DNA of 7,118 nucleotides. Source: Rhizobium sp. Q54 (GTDB lineage Bacteria > Pseudomonadota > Alphaproteobacteria > Rhizobiales > Beijerinckiaceae). The notes under the pieces were generated by a model. It was not told the origin of the DNA, searched no databases, and saw only the letters and a list, made by a program, of their open reading frames with translations. Shown here one piece after another: positions 1 through 6,113 of the stretch (the stretch's first letter is position 1; each line of letters starts with the position of its first letter). Both the position numbers and the translations under genes were made by a program. Location of the stretch: the NCBI GenBank assembly GCA_945901195.1, contig CAMDKB010000244.1, forward strand, positions 1 through 7,118, read 5' to 3'.

Positions 1-720
1 GGATGTGACAAAGCCCTGCACAACATAATTGCTGGTGTGAACGCTCATCAAGGCAGCGGTGCGATCATTGATGGCATCGCGATAGTCTTTTTCGTGAGTG
101 CGATTGGTCGTACCGACTTCGCGCAGCTTGGCGCCTGCGCGCGCCATGATATCGGGCATCCTGAAAGCGCCACCAATCTCGATGAGTTCGCCACGTGAGA
201 CAATGACTTCGCGGCGCTGCGCGAGTGTATTCAGCACGAGCAGCACGGCGGCGGCGTTGTTGTTGACGACGGTGGCCGCCTCAGCGCCGGTGAGTTTTGC
301 CAACAAGCTATCCAGGTGGCTGTCACGGTCGCCGCGTCTGCCAGTTGCCAGATCATATTCGAGGGAGGATGCGCCGCGCGCGACGCTGGCGATTGCGTCC
401 AGCGCTTCGTGTGGCAATGGCGCACGTCCCAGATTAGTGTGCAGCACCGTGCCGGTGAGATTGAACACCGGTCGCAGGGTTGGCGTCATCGCGCGCTCAA
501 CTGCGTTAGCTGCAATAGCCGCCAAAGCAGCATCGGAAACATCAGGCGCTCTCCCGGCGGCGATCTCGGCGCGCATATTGTCGAGTGTCGAACGTGCGGC
601 CTCGACAACCGGCGCCCGGCCATGAGCCGACACAAGCGCTGCAAGCGCTGGCGATTTGAGCAAGCGATCAACGGGGGGGAGGCTGGACTGCCAGGGAATA
701 CCGGACTTGTTCTTGTTCAT
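1..720 (-). CDS. selA: L-seryl-tRNA(Sec) selenium transferase (selenocysteine synthase), 5' part only
   Basis: SelA is a cytosolic PLP enzyme that converts Ser-tRNA(Sec) to Sec-tRNA(Sec) with selenophosphate. The reverse strand from the ATG at 718-720 is open for 240 codons to the window edge. The product begins MNKNKSGIPWQ and carries the family blocks in order: 'PPVDRLL' (15-21), the NLTGTVLHTNLGR block (87-99), 'EYD' plus 'RRGDRD' (121-134), NNNAAAVLL (153-161), SRGELIEIGGAFR (175-187), EVGTTNRT (201-208) and HTSNY (228-232). These match E. coli SelA closely from memory. The PLP-binding lysine and C-terminal half lie beyond position 1. The family is about 460-480 residues, so roughly half is present. 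No good Shine-Dalgarno precedes the ATG, but this start fits the family N-terminus. A run of seven C (673-679 on the + strand, as G) sits at codons 14-16 and the frame is intact across it. It is divergent from a selenoprotein operon, which suits its role. Confidence 0.97.
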   Translation of the reverse strand, partial: MNKNKSGIPWQSSLPPVDRLLKSPALAALVSAHGRAPVVEAARSTLDNMRAEIAAGRAPDVSDAALAAIAANAVERAMTPTLRPVFNLTGTVLHTNLGRAPLPHEALDAIASVARGASSLEYDLATGRRGDRDSHLDSLLAKLTGAEAATVVNNNAAAVLLVLNTLAQRREVIVSRGELIEIGGAFRMPDIMARAGAKLREVGTTNRTHEKDYRDAINDRTAALMSVHTSNYVVQGFVTS

Positions 721-809
721 GAGTACATTTAGACTCTAAAGTTCATTTGCCGCAATCAAACGTTCCGGATCATTGATTCATTCACAAGGTCCAGGGCGCA
801 GGGAAATCC
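721..809. promoter_or_regulatory. Divergent promoter region between selA and the flavoprotein-selenoprotein operon
   Basis: This 89-bp gap must hold the 5' control signals of both divergent transcripts unless these lie inside the genes. It contains a perfect inverted repeat, TTTAGA-C-TCTAAA (728-740), starting 8 bp upstream of the selA start. On the minus strand a weak -35-like TTGATT (about 752-757) stands about 16 bp from a TAGAGT that overlaps the inverted repeat, so a repressor bound there could block selA. No convincing -35/-10 pair is seen for the rightward operon. The role as operator is inference. Confidence 0.4.
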
Positions 810-1736
810 ATGTCAAACTCATTCGACATCATCGTCATTGGCGGCGGCATTGCCGGGCTAACCGCAGGCCGGGAGGCGGCAAAACTTGGGCGCTCCACGC
901 TGGTGCTCACCGGCAACACGTTGGGCGGGCATCTTCTAAGCATCGAGAGTGTCGAGAACTGGCCTGCGCAACCTGAGGGCATTCCAGGTTACGATCTCTG
1001 CCCGATTGCGCAGGAAGAAGCCGCCGATGCCGGGGCACAGTTCGAGATGATCGAGGCAGATTCGCTAACGCCAGAAGGCGATCGCTGGAGCGTTTCAGCT
1101 GGCGGCTCGAAATATGCGGCGGGCGCGTTGATCCTTGCCACGGGGACCTCGCTCAAGAAGCTTGGTGTCCTTGGCGAAGAGTCTTACGAAGGCAGGGGCG
1201 TCAGCCATTGCGCGAGCTGTGATGCACCCATGTTGCGCGGAAAGGACGTGGTGGTCGTGGGTGGAGGAGATTCGGCGCTTCAGGAAACACTGGCCTTGCT
1301 TGGTCCTGCAGCGAAGATCACCGTTGTGACTGAAGGCGGCGGCCTCGCCGCGCAGCCGCATTTCGTTGAACAGGTTACCAGTAGCCCCAAAGTGTCGATC
1401 AAAACCGGGATGCGGGTGACGGAAATCCTTGGGAACGAAGGGGTGACAGGCGTGAAGCTCTCCGACGGCAGTGAACTGCCTTGCGCTTCGGTCTTCGTTT
1501 TTCCGGGGCTGACAGCGCAGGCGGGACTTGCCGAAGGCCTTGCAACACTCGACAGCGCGGGCGCGATCCAGGCTGACGCATCCATGCGGACCTCAGCCAG
1601 GGGGCTGTTCGCTGCAGGCACGGTCCGATCGGGTTCGATATTTCGCGCCGCAGCCTCAGCGGAAGAAGGCGCAACCGCTGCGCGCGCAGCGCATGGCTAC
1701 CTGCTTGACGGGACATGGCCGCCGGCAGCAATATAG
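810..1736 (+). CDS. Thioredoxin-reductase-like FAD-dependent oxidoreductase, atypical cofactor motifs
   Basis: The 308-residue product has the length and layout of low-molecular-weight thioredoxin reductases, which pass electrons from a nicotinamide or ferredoxin donor through FAD to a Cys pair. Visible blocks are an N-terminal FAD Rossmann motif GGGIAG (11-16), 'VENWPA' (48-53), the redox pair C134-A-S-C137 followed by D (usual form CATCDG), the second dinucleotide-binding motif GGGDSA (151-156) and the C-terminal FAD block 'GLFAAGTV' (265-272). Two usual elements are missing. Where TrxR has HRRxxxR for the NADPH 2'-phosphate, this protein has VTEGGGLAAQPHF (172-184). The Asp of 'AAGDV' that contacts FAD is Thr271. 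The ATG at 810 follows a weak AGGGA. The selenoprotein gene starts 23 bp after the stop, which suggests one operon and a redox-partner role. It could use NADH or another donor. The fold is secure; the substrate and donor are not. Confidence 0.87.
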   Translation: MSNSFDIIVIGGGIAGLTAGREAAKLGRSTLVLTGNTLGGHLLSIESVENWPAQPEGIPGYDLCPIAQEEAADAGAQFEMIEADSLTPEGDRWSVSAGGSKYAAGALILATGTSLKKLGVLGEESYEGRGVSHCASCDAPMLRGKDVVVVGGGDSALQETLALLGPAAKITVVTEGGGLAAQPHFVEQVTSSPKVSIKTGMRVTEILGNEGVTGVKLSDGSELPCASVFVFPGLTAQAGLAEGLATLDSAGAIQADASMRTSARGLFAAGTVRSGSIFRAAASAEEGATAARAAHGYLLDGTWPPAAI

Positions 1737-1748
1737 TCATCAGGATTC

Positions 1749-1755
1749 AGGAGGA
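1749..1755 (+). promoter_or_regulatory. Strong ribosome binding site that fixes the selenoprotein start
   Basis: AGGAGGA lies 4 bases before the ATG at 1760. An in-frame ATG at 1715 would overlap the end of the flavoprotein gene and has no comparable site. The Shine-Dalgarno therefore favours 1760, giving an N-terminus of MADRITVHDPRGF. Confidence 0.85.
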
Positions 1756-1759
1756 CACG

Positions 1760-3394
1760 ATGGCGGACAGAATTACCGTACATGACCCGCGCGGCTTTGC
1801 GCCCAAGGTCGCGGGCAAGCGCCTTGCACAGAGGCACCCCAGCCTTGAGGGCAAGCTCGTCTATCTCGTCGACTGCCTGTTCGACAATTCCGAAGTTTTC
1901 ATGAACGAGTTGAAAGACTGGTTCGCGCAACATATCCCCAGCATGAAAACGGTGATGATTAAGCCGAGAGAAAGCTGGGTCGACGATCCCGACATGCGCG
2001 CCAAGGTGGTGGCCAATGGCGATGCGGCCATCCTCGGCGTAGGCTTATGAAGCACCTGTAGCCCCACGGTCGTGGGGCTGGCCCTAGAACTTGAAAAAGC
2101 CGGCATTCCTTCGATTGCCATTCACACGCATGTCTTTGCGCGTCTGGCCAAGTCCGTCGCAACCGCCAATGGCATGCCGACCGCCCGGCAGGCTTTTGTA
2201 CCGCAGCCGCTGGTGGATAAATCCCCCGCCGATCTTCGCGCCTATATCGAGGGCGTGGACCCGATCAGCAAACGACCGTTCATGCAGGAGATCATTGAGG
2301 GGCTCACAAGCGCTCTCAACGACAATGACCTGAAGGGCATGAGCTTCGAGCGTTCCAATCCGCGCTTCCTGGAGGCGGATACTGAGGATAATTTGCGAGA
2401 GCTGTTCGAGCAGAATTTCTGGACGGATTTCCTTCCGATCATTTTGCCGACAGAAGAACGCGTCAACGCAATGCTGAAAGGCACGAGCCATCCACGCGAC
2501 GAGATTGTCGGACGGCTTTCGCCAACAGCCTTCCGGGAGGACTGGGAGTTCAACGTTGAACAGGTTGCAATCAACGCCGTGATGGCGGGGGCCAAGCCGG
2601 AATATCTGCCGGTGCTCCTTGCCATGGCCTCAAGCGGCGTTACGGCAAAATCGTCCAGCACGACGTCGTTTGCCGGCATCGGCGTCATCAACGGACCGAT
2701 CCGCAATGAAATTGGCATGAATTGCGGCATCGGCGCAACTGGCCCCTATAGCCACGCCAACGCCACTATAGGCCGCGCGTGGAATCTGCTGTCGCAGAAC
2801 CTGCAGGGCGGCTCGACACCCGGCGACACTTATATGGGCACGCTGGGCAATCCGTTGTCCTACGGCTTCGTCTTCGCCGAAAATGAAGAGGCGAGCCCGT
2901 GGGAGCCCATGCATGTGCGCTACGGCTTCAAACCGACAGATTCCACCGTGACCGTATTTCGCGGCGGGCGATATATGTCCTCGGGCTTTGGGCCGCGCGA
3001 GCATTGGGAAGACAAGATGTTGCGCTGCCTGACTGCAGCCGACGCGCGGCAATCACCGCTCGTGATCATGGATCCCATTGTCGCCCGGCTCTATGTCGAT
3101 AAGGGCTATGATACACGCCAGAAGCTGGTTGACTGGATGGCCGCCAACGCCAAATTACCGGCGCGGGAATACTGGAACGAAATGTGGGTACAGACCCTCA
3201 TTCATCCACTCGCGGTGGCTGGCGTCGAACCCTATGCGACCAATCTCAAGGCCAAACCGAATGAACTCGTTAAAGTCTTTCAGGCGCATGAGATCAACAT
3301 TGTGGTGACGGGCGGCGAGACGCAGGGCGCGTGGCGCATTTATGAAGGCACGCGGATGAAAAACGCGACCGTCTCTATCGATGCGTGGCGATGA
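1760..3394 (+). CDS. UGSC-type selenoprotein (U-S-T-C motif) read through an internal UGA, two-domain fusion
   Basis: Reading the TGA at 2048-2050 as selenocysteine joins two abutting ORFs in one frame into a 544-residue protein. The N-terminal domain (about 1-200) has beta-strand 'KLVYLVDC', strand 'AAILGVGL', then U97-S-T-C100-S-P, a helix 'LALELEKAGIP' and strand 'SIAIHTHVF'. This is a U-x-x-C site between a strand and a helix, as in the UGSC (seleno)protein group known from genome surveys. The C-terminal domain (about 200-544) has blocks LPTEERV (229-235), GAKPEYLPV (277-285), the 'INGPIRNEIGMNCGIGATGP' region (310-329) and ENEEASPWEPMHV (374-386). It resembles bacterial proteins that often stand alone beside UGSC proteins and whose reaction I do not know. 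No signal peptide or membrane segment is seen, so it is probably cytosolic. Without recoding only a 96-residue stub would form. Conservation-like sequence on both sides of the UGA, the hairpin after it and adjacent selA support recoding. UGSC membership is from memory. Confidence 0.9.
2048..2050 (+). other. Selenocysteine codon (recoded UGA), residue 97
   Basis: The codons read GGC TTA TGA AGC ACC TGT, that is G-L-U-S-T-C. The downstream frame continues without another stop for 447 codons and completes the same domain, with a helix and strand following the motif. Position and spacing give a U-x-x-C redox motif. A pseudogene stop is unlikely because the SECIS-like hairpin is placed correctly and selA is next door. 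Confidence 0.9.
2051..2081 (+). promoter_or_regulatory. Bacterial SECIS hairpin
   Basis: Arms AGCCCCAC (2060-2067) and GTGGGGCT (2072-2079) pair perfectly over 8 bp and close a GGTC loop (2068-2071). The E. coli fdhF SECIS recognised by SelB also presents GGUC in its apical loop. The first loop G is 17 nt past the end of the UGA, within the range accepted for bacterial SECIS elements. CC 2055-2056 can pair with GG 2080-2081, leaving UGU bulged on the 5' side, comparable to the bulged U of the E. coli element. The hairpin lies wholly inside the coding sequence, as in other bacterial selenoprotein genes. Confidence 0.9.
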
Positions 3395-4647
3395 ACCCAA
3401 AGATCAAAGCGCATGCATTTCACCGGGGGAGATTGCTCTGCAATCTCCCCCTTTTCAATTGGCTCTATAGACGCTGCGTAGGCGCGGTAGCGATTGCCGG
3501 TGTGCTCGCGGCCTTGCAGTTTTTCGCGGTCCCTGCCCTCGCACAATCGCCTGACCCGCCAAAGATAGAGCTCGCGCCCGGCCTGGCGGAAGCGCACCAA
3601 AGCTTTGCTGCGAATATCGCGGGCGACAACCCCAATGGCTGGGGGATTTATCCTGTCGCGCAGGCGCTGCTGATCCGTTATCGCACGACGCACAATCCCG
3701 CCTATCTCAAGACCGGGCTCGATCAGATCAACCAATTGCGCAAGCTTGCGGCCGGAGTAACAGGCGCCAAGGACGCATTTACCGGAGAGGCCCAATCTGT
3801 ATGGCTTTCTTCACGCTACAGGTGTGGCGTGTCAGTTGCATTTGATGTGCATAATGCCGCTATCGCCGCACCTTATCTGCAGTTGATATACCACATGCTC
3901 GTCAATGAAGCGGCGCATCTCCTGCCTGCCGAACGGGCTGATATCATGCAGGCGCTGGCATTCTTTGAAGCGAATGCACATTATTTCGAACGCCGCCTTG
4001 TGCCTGCTGACGACGGGCTCGCCCTCAAGGCGCCCGATGCCCCGCTTGTGTCGTCATGCTCAGAGCTCGCGGGCTTTCGGACCTCGCCACTGCTGCCCCT
4101 CAACATGATTACCGCTTATGGCGAACAGATCGCGGCGCTCTTTCATGTTCACCGGGATGCACCTATGCCGGAAAGTGGAGCCAAGGCAGGAAGATATCGC
4201 AAACTCGCGCTCGACATTGCAATCTACACGAAGAACCAGATGCACCCCGGTGAAGCCGGTTCCCTGACATGGAGATACATGCCGGGCGGGCGCATTGAGG
4301 ACGTCTCGCATGCAATCTTCCCGATCCGCTTTCTCACGTTCATGAAACAGATCGAGCCGGATTCAGTCAGCGACGAAATGATCGGCCAACTCGTGGCGAC
4401 TTTTCATTTCGTTTACGGCAATGGCGCGAAGGATGTAAAATCCCATTTATCTTCCACATATGGTAGCCGCAGCCAGTTGCGCTTTATCGTCAATCTGGGC
4501 GAATGGGCGATGCTTGCGCCCTATGACAAGCGCATCATTCCCTTGCTGCAAGGCCTATATCGCGGACTTTATGACGACAAGGGCCGCATCGTCGTACCAA
4601 GTCCGTTGTTGCGCGCCATGATCGAGCAAGCACGCCAGGCAAGATGA
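3391..4647 (+). CDS. Exported protein of unknown function, probably alpha-helical
   Basis: I do not recognise this family. The 418-residue product from the ATG at 3391 has a long basic n-region (1-28, several K/R, 'YRR' at 26-28), a hydrophobic core (about 30-47) and an Ala-x-Ala cleavage site before Q52, so it is probably exported by Sec and periplasmic. The mature part looks mostly helical, with only two cysteines (C145, C223). A segment W294-RYMPGG-R-IEDVSHA (303-308) recalls the 'EDTSH' signature of alpha/alpha-toroid proteins such as C5-epimerase-like and lyase-like folds. That is a weak resemblance only. The start overlaps the selenoprotein stop as ATGA, suggesting translational coupling. 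A GTG two codons earlier (3385) is also possible. Neither has a clear Shine-Dalgarno. A terminator-like hairpin falls at codons 12-22, so the true start or transcript is uncertain. No in-frame ATG follows the hairpin before the hydrophobic core. Confidence 0.75.
   Translation: MNPKIKAHAFHRGRLLCNLPLFNWLYRRCVGAVAIAGVLAALQFFAVPALAQSPDPPKIELAPGLAEAHQSFAANIAGDNPNGWGIYPVAQALLIRYRTTHNPAYLKTGLDQINQLRKLAAGVTGAKDAFTGEAQSVWLSSRYRCGVSVAFDVHNAAIAAPYLQLIYHMLVNEAAHLLPAERADIMQALAFFEANAHYFERRLVPADDGLALKAPDAPLVSSCSELAGFRTSPLLPLNMITAYGEQIAALFHVHRDAPMPESGAKAGRYRKLALDIAIYTKNQMHPGEAGSLTWRYMPGGRIEDVSHAIFPIRFLTFMKQIEPDSVSDEMIGQLVATFHFVYGNGAKDVKSHLSSTYGSRSQLRFIVNLGEWAMLAPYDKRIIPLLQGLYRGLYDDKGRIVVPSPLLRAMIEQARQAR
3425..3455 (+). 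terminator. Intrinsic-terminator-like hairpin after the selenoprotein gene
   Basis: GGGGGAGATTGC (3425-3436) and GCAATCTCCCCC (3440-3451) pair perfectly over 12 bp with a TCT loop and are followed directly by TTTT (3452-3455). It begins 30 bp after the selenoprotein stop codon, where an operon terminator would be expected. The T-tract is short, so termination may be partial. It lies in the signal-peptide coding region of the next ORF, where translation starting at 3391 could cover the hairpin and allow read-through. It is too far from the TGA at 3392 and lacks a G in the loop, so it is not a second SECIS. Confidence 0.7.
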
Positions 4648-4703
4648 TTTTGCCAACGGCCAGAGCCCTCCATATGATGCATGGGCGTTGTCCGCCAACG
4701 CTG

Positions 4704-4733
4704 TTTACCTACGTGTCCGGGTATGCCTATAAG
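4704..4733 (+). promoter_or_regulatory. Candidate sigma-70-type promoter for the MFS transporter gene
   Basis: TTTACC (4704-4709) and TATAAG (4728-4733) are separated by 18 bp and match the -35 and -10 consensus at 4 and 5 of 6 positions. Transcription would start near 4740, about 32 bases before the MFS ATG. The 124-bp gap (4648-4771) is the longest between same-strand genes here, which suits an independent transcript. No terminator is evident in the gap. Confidence 0.4.
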
Positions 4734-4771
4734 TTGAGATCATCGGCTCATCCGCCGACAAACTCACGGTC

Positions 4772-6028
4772 ATGATATTGGCGCTTACTCGTTTACTTGG
4801 CGGTGCGGGCCGTGCGCTTGGCATCCCGTTGTTCCGGACCTACTGGCTTGGCCATTCACTGGCGACTATTGGCCGCTGGATGTATCGCACGGCTATCGGC
4901 TGGCTGGCCTGGGAGCTGACGCATTCGACGACGTGGTTGGGTGCGGTGGCGTTCGCCGATCTTGTGCCGACTGTAGCACTGGCAATTTTTTCAGGTGCAT
5001 TTGCTGATCGTTTCGGCTTCATGCGCATCATCCGCCTCAGTCAGATCCTGGCGGGTGTGCTGACGGCTTTTCTGGCCTTCCTCATCCTGATGGGCTGGAT
5101 CAATATCGCCCTGCTGATCGTCATCACCATGTGTTTTGGATCAGCTGAATCGCTGGGTCAGCCCGCGCGCATGGCGGCTGTCAATGCGATGGTCAGCAAG
5201 CGCGACCTGTCCTCCGCCATTGCACTGGGTTCGGCCTCGTTCAACGCATCGCGTATCGTCGGCCCTGCGATCGCCGGCGGCCTGATCGTCTGGATTGGCA
5301 CCGGCGCGGTCATGGTTCTGTGTTCACTGAGTTTCCTTTTGTTCTTCTGGTTGCTGCAATCCATCCACATCGAGGAGAGGCGCTCCACGCGGGCCACATC
5401 GGAGGGGCTACTCAAGGAAATCGGATCAGGCCTCGTTTATGCCTGGCGGCACAGGGGCATCCGGTTTGTCATGATCATGCTGGGGGCGACGAGCTTTTTC
5501 ATCCGCCCGGTCATCGAACTGATGCCGGGCATTTCGGGAAAGGTTTTTGATGCTGGACCCACTGGCCTTGCCCTCCTGCTTGCGGCCATCGGAATCGGCG
5601 CTTTGCTGGCGAGCCTTGTGCTGGCCAGGCGCGGTGAAATGAGCGGATTGACGGCGCTCCTCATTTTCTCGACCATCCTCACCGGGCTTTCGCTGATGCT
5701 CGCGATGCAGTTTGCATCAATCTACGTGGCTGCAGCGTTTCTTGCGGTCATGGGCGCGTTCATGCTGTCAGGTAATGTGGCAGCTCAGACGCTGGTGCAA
5801 AACAGCGTGGAGCAGGACTTTCGTGCGCGAGTCATGAGCCTGTTCATCATCTTTGCTTACGGCCTGCCAGCGCTTGGCGCTGTGCTAATGGGCTGGATCG
5901 CGAATTTTGTTGGTCTGCAGGCGACGATAGCCGGTGGCGCGCTTTTCATGCTCCTTTTCTGGGCACGGGCGTGGCCACAGCGTCGGTCGATGGCCGAACG
6001 GCTTGAGAGCGGACCCAAGGCAAGTTGA
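4772..6028 (+). CDS. MFS transporter, EntS-like exporter type
   Basis: The 418-residue product is an inner-membrane transporter of the major facilitator superfamily with about 10-12 hydrophobic spans. The motif-A-like loop between helices 2 and 3 reads GAFADRFG (75-82, G-x-x-x-D-R-x-G). The segment 'SAESLGQPARMAAVNAMV' and following 'SAIALGSASFNASRIVGPAIAGGL' are typical of the MFS_3/EntS-like branch, whose members mainly export siderophores or drugs by proton antiport. The length is normal. The ATG at 4772 has only a weak Shine-Dalgarno. Upstream in this frame there is a TAA at 4730 and no other ATG or GTG, so the start is well constrained. It converges on the aldo/keto reductase gene, 85 bp away. 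The substrate cannot be told from the sequence. Confidence 0.93.
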   Translation: MILALTRLLGGAGRALGIPLFRTYWLGHSLATIGRWMYRTAIGWLAWELTHSTTWLGAVAFADLVPTVALAIFSGAFADRFGFMRIIRLSQILAGVLTAFLAFLILMGWINIALLIVITMCFGSAESLGQPARMAAVNAMVSKRDLSSAIALGSASFNASRIVGPAIAGGLIVWIGTGAVMVLCSLSFLLFFWLLQSIHIEERRSTRATSEGLLKEIGSGLVYAWRHRGIRFVMIMLGATSFFIRPVIELMPGISGKVFDAGPTGLALLLAAIGIGALLASLVLARRGEMSGLTALLIFSTILTGLSLMLAMQFASIYVAAAFLAVMGAFMLSGNVAAQTLVQNSVEQDFRARVMSLFIIFAYGLPALGAVLMGWIANFVGLQATIAGGALFMLLFWARAWPQRRSMAERLESGPKAS

Positions 6029-6113
6029 TTTCTTAACCCGGGGGCCTGCGTTCTCGTCTTATATTCTTCAGCGTTTGCGGGCGGAAAACCGGCTTCCCCT
6101 TTTCCCGTAGACC

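Noticed and set aside
98..732. Rightward ORFs of 175 and 138 codons over the left end
   Set aside because: They lie opposite selA, whose reverse-strand frame is open from 720 to the edge and matches the SelA family block by block. The rightward products are Ser/Arg/Ala-rich with no family features.
2048..2050. In-frame stop marking a pseudogene or sequencing error
   Set aside because: Only one stop interrupts an otherwise intact frame. It stands at the redox motif, and a GGUC-looped hairpin follows at SECIS distance.
2072..3394. Separate 440-residue gene starting at GTG 2072
   Set aside because: The GTG is in the 3' arm of the SECIS hairpin, has no Shine-Dalgarno, and would cut the U-S-T-C motif off from its following helix. 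Read-through from 1760 explains both halves.
1760..3394. Glycine/betaine/sarcosine reductase selenoprotein B (GrdB)
   Set aside because: A Sec protein beside a TrxR-like gene recalls the grd operons, but the sequence blocks fit the UGSC-type group better. No GrdA-like or GrdC/D-like genes are present.
3392..3451. TGA 3392 as a second Sec codon with the 3425-3451 hairpin as SECIS
   Set aside because: The loop is TCT with no G, it lies about 42 nt from the TGA, and read-through meets TAG after about 28 codons with no domain-like sequence.
4743..4758. TCGGC / GCCGA inverted repeat in the MFS leader
   Set aside because: A 5-bp stem with a 6-base loop is expected by chance in GC-rich sequence.
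6083..6105. Inverted repeat GGAAAA / TTTTCC between the converging MFS and aldo/keto reductase genes as a bidirectional terminator
   Set aside because: The stem is only 6 bp, AT-rich, with an 11-base loop and no clear T-tract after it. I see no convincing terminator in 6029-6113.
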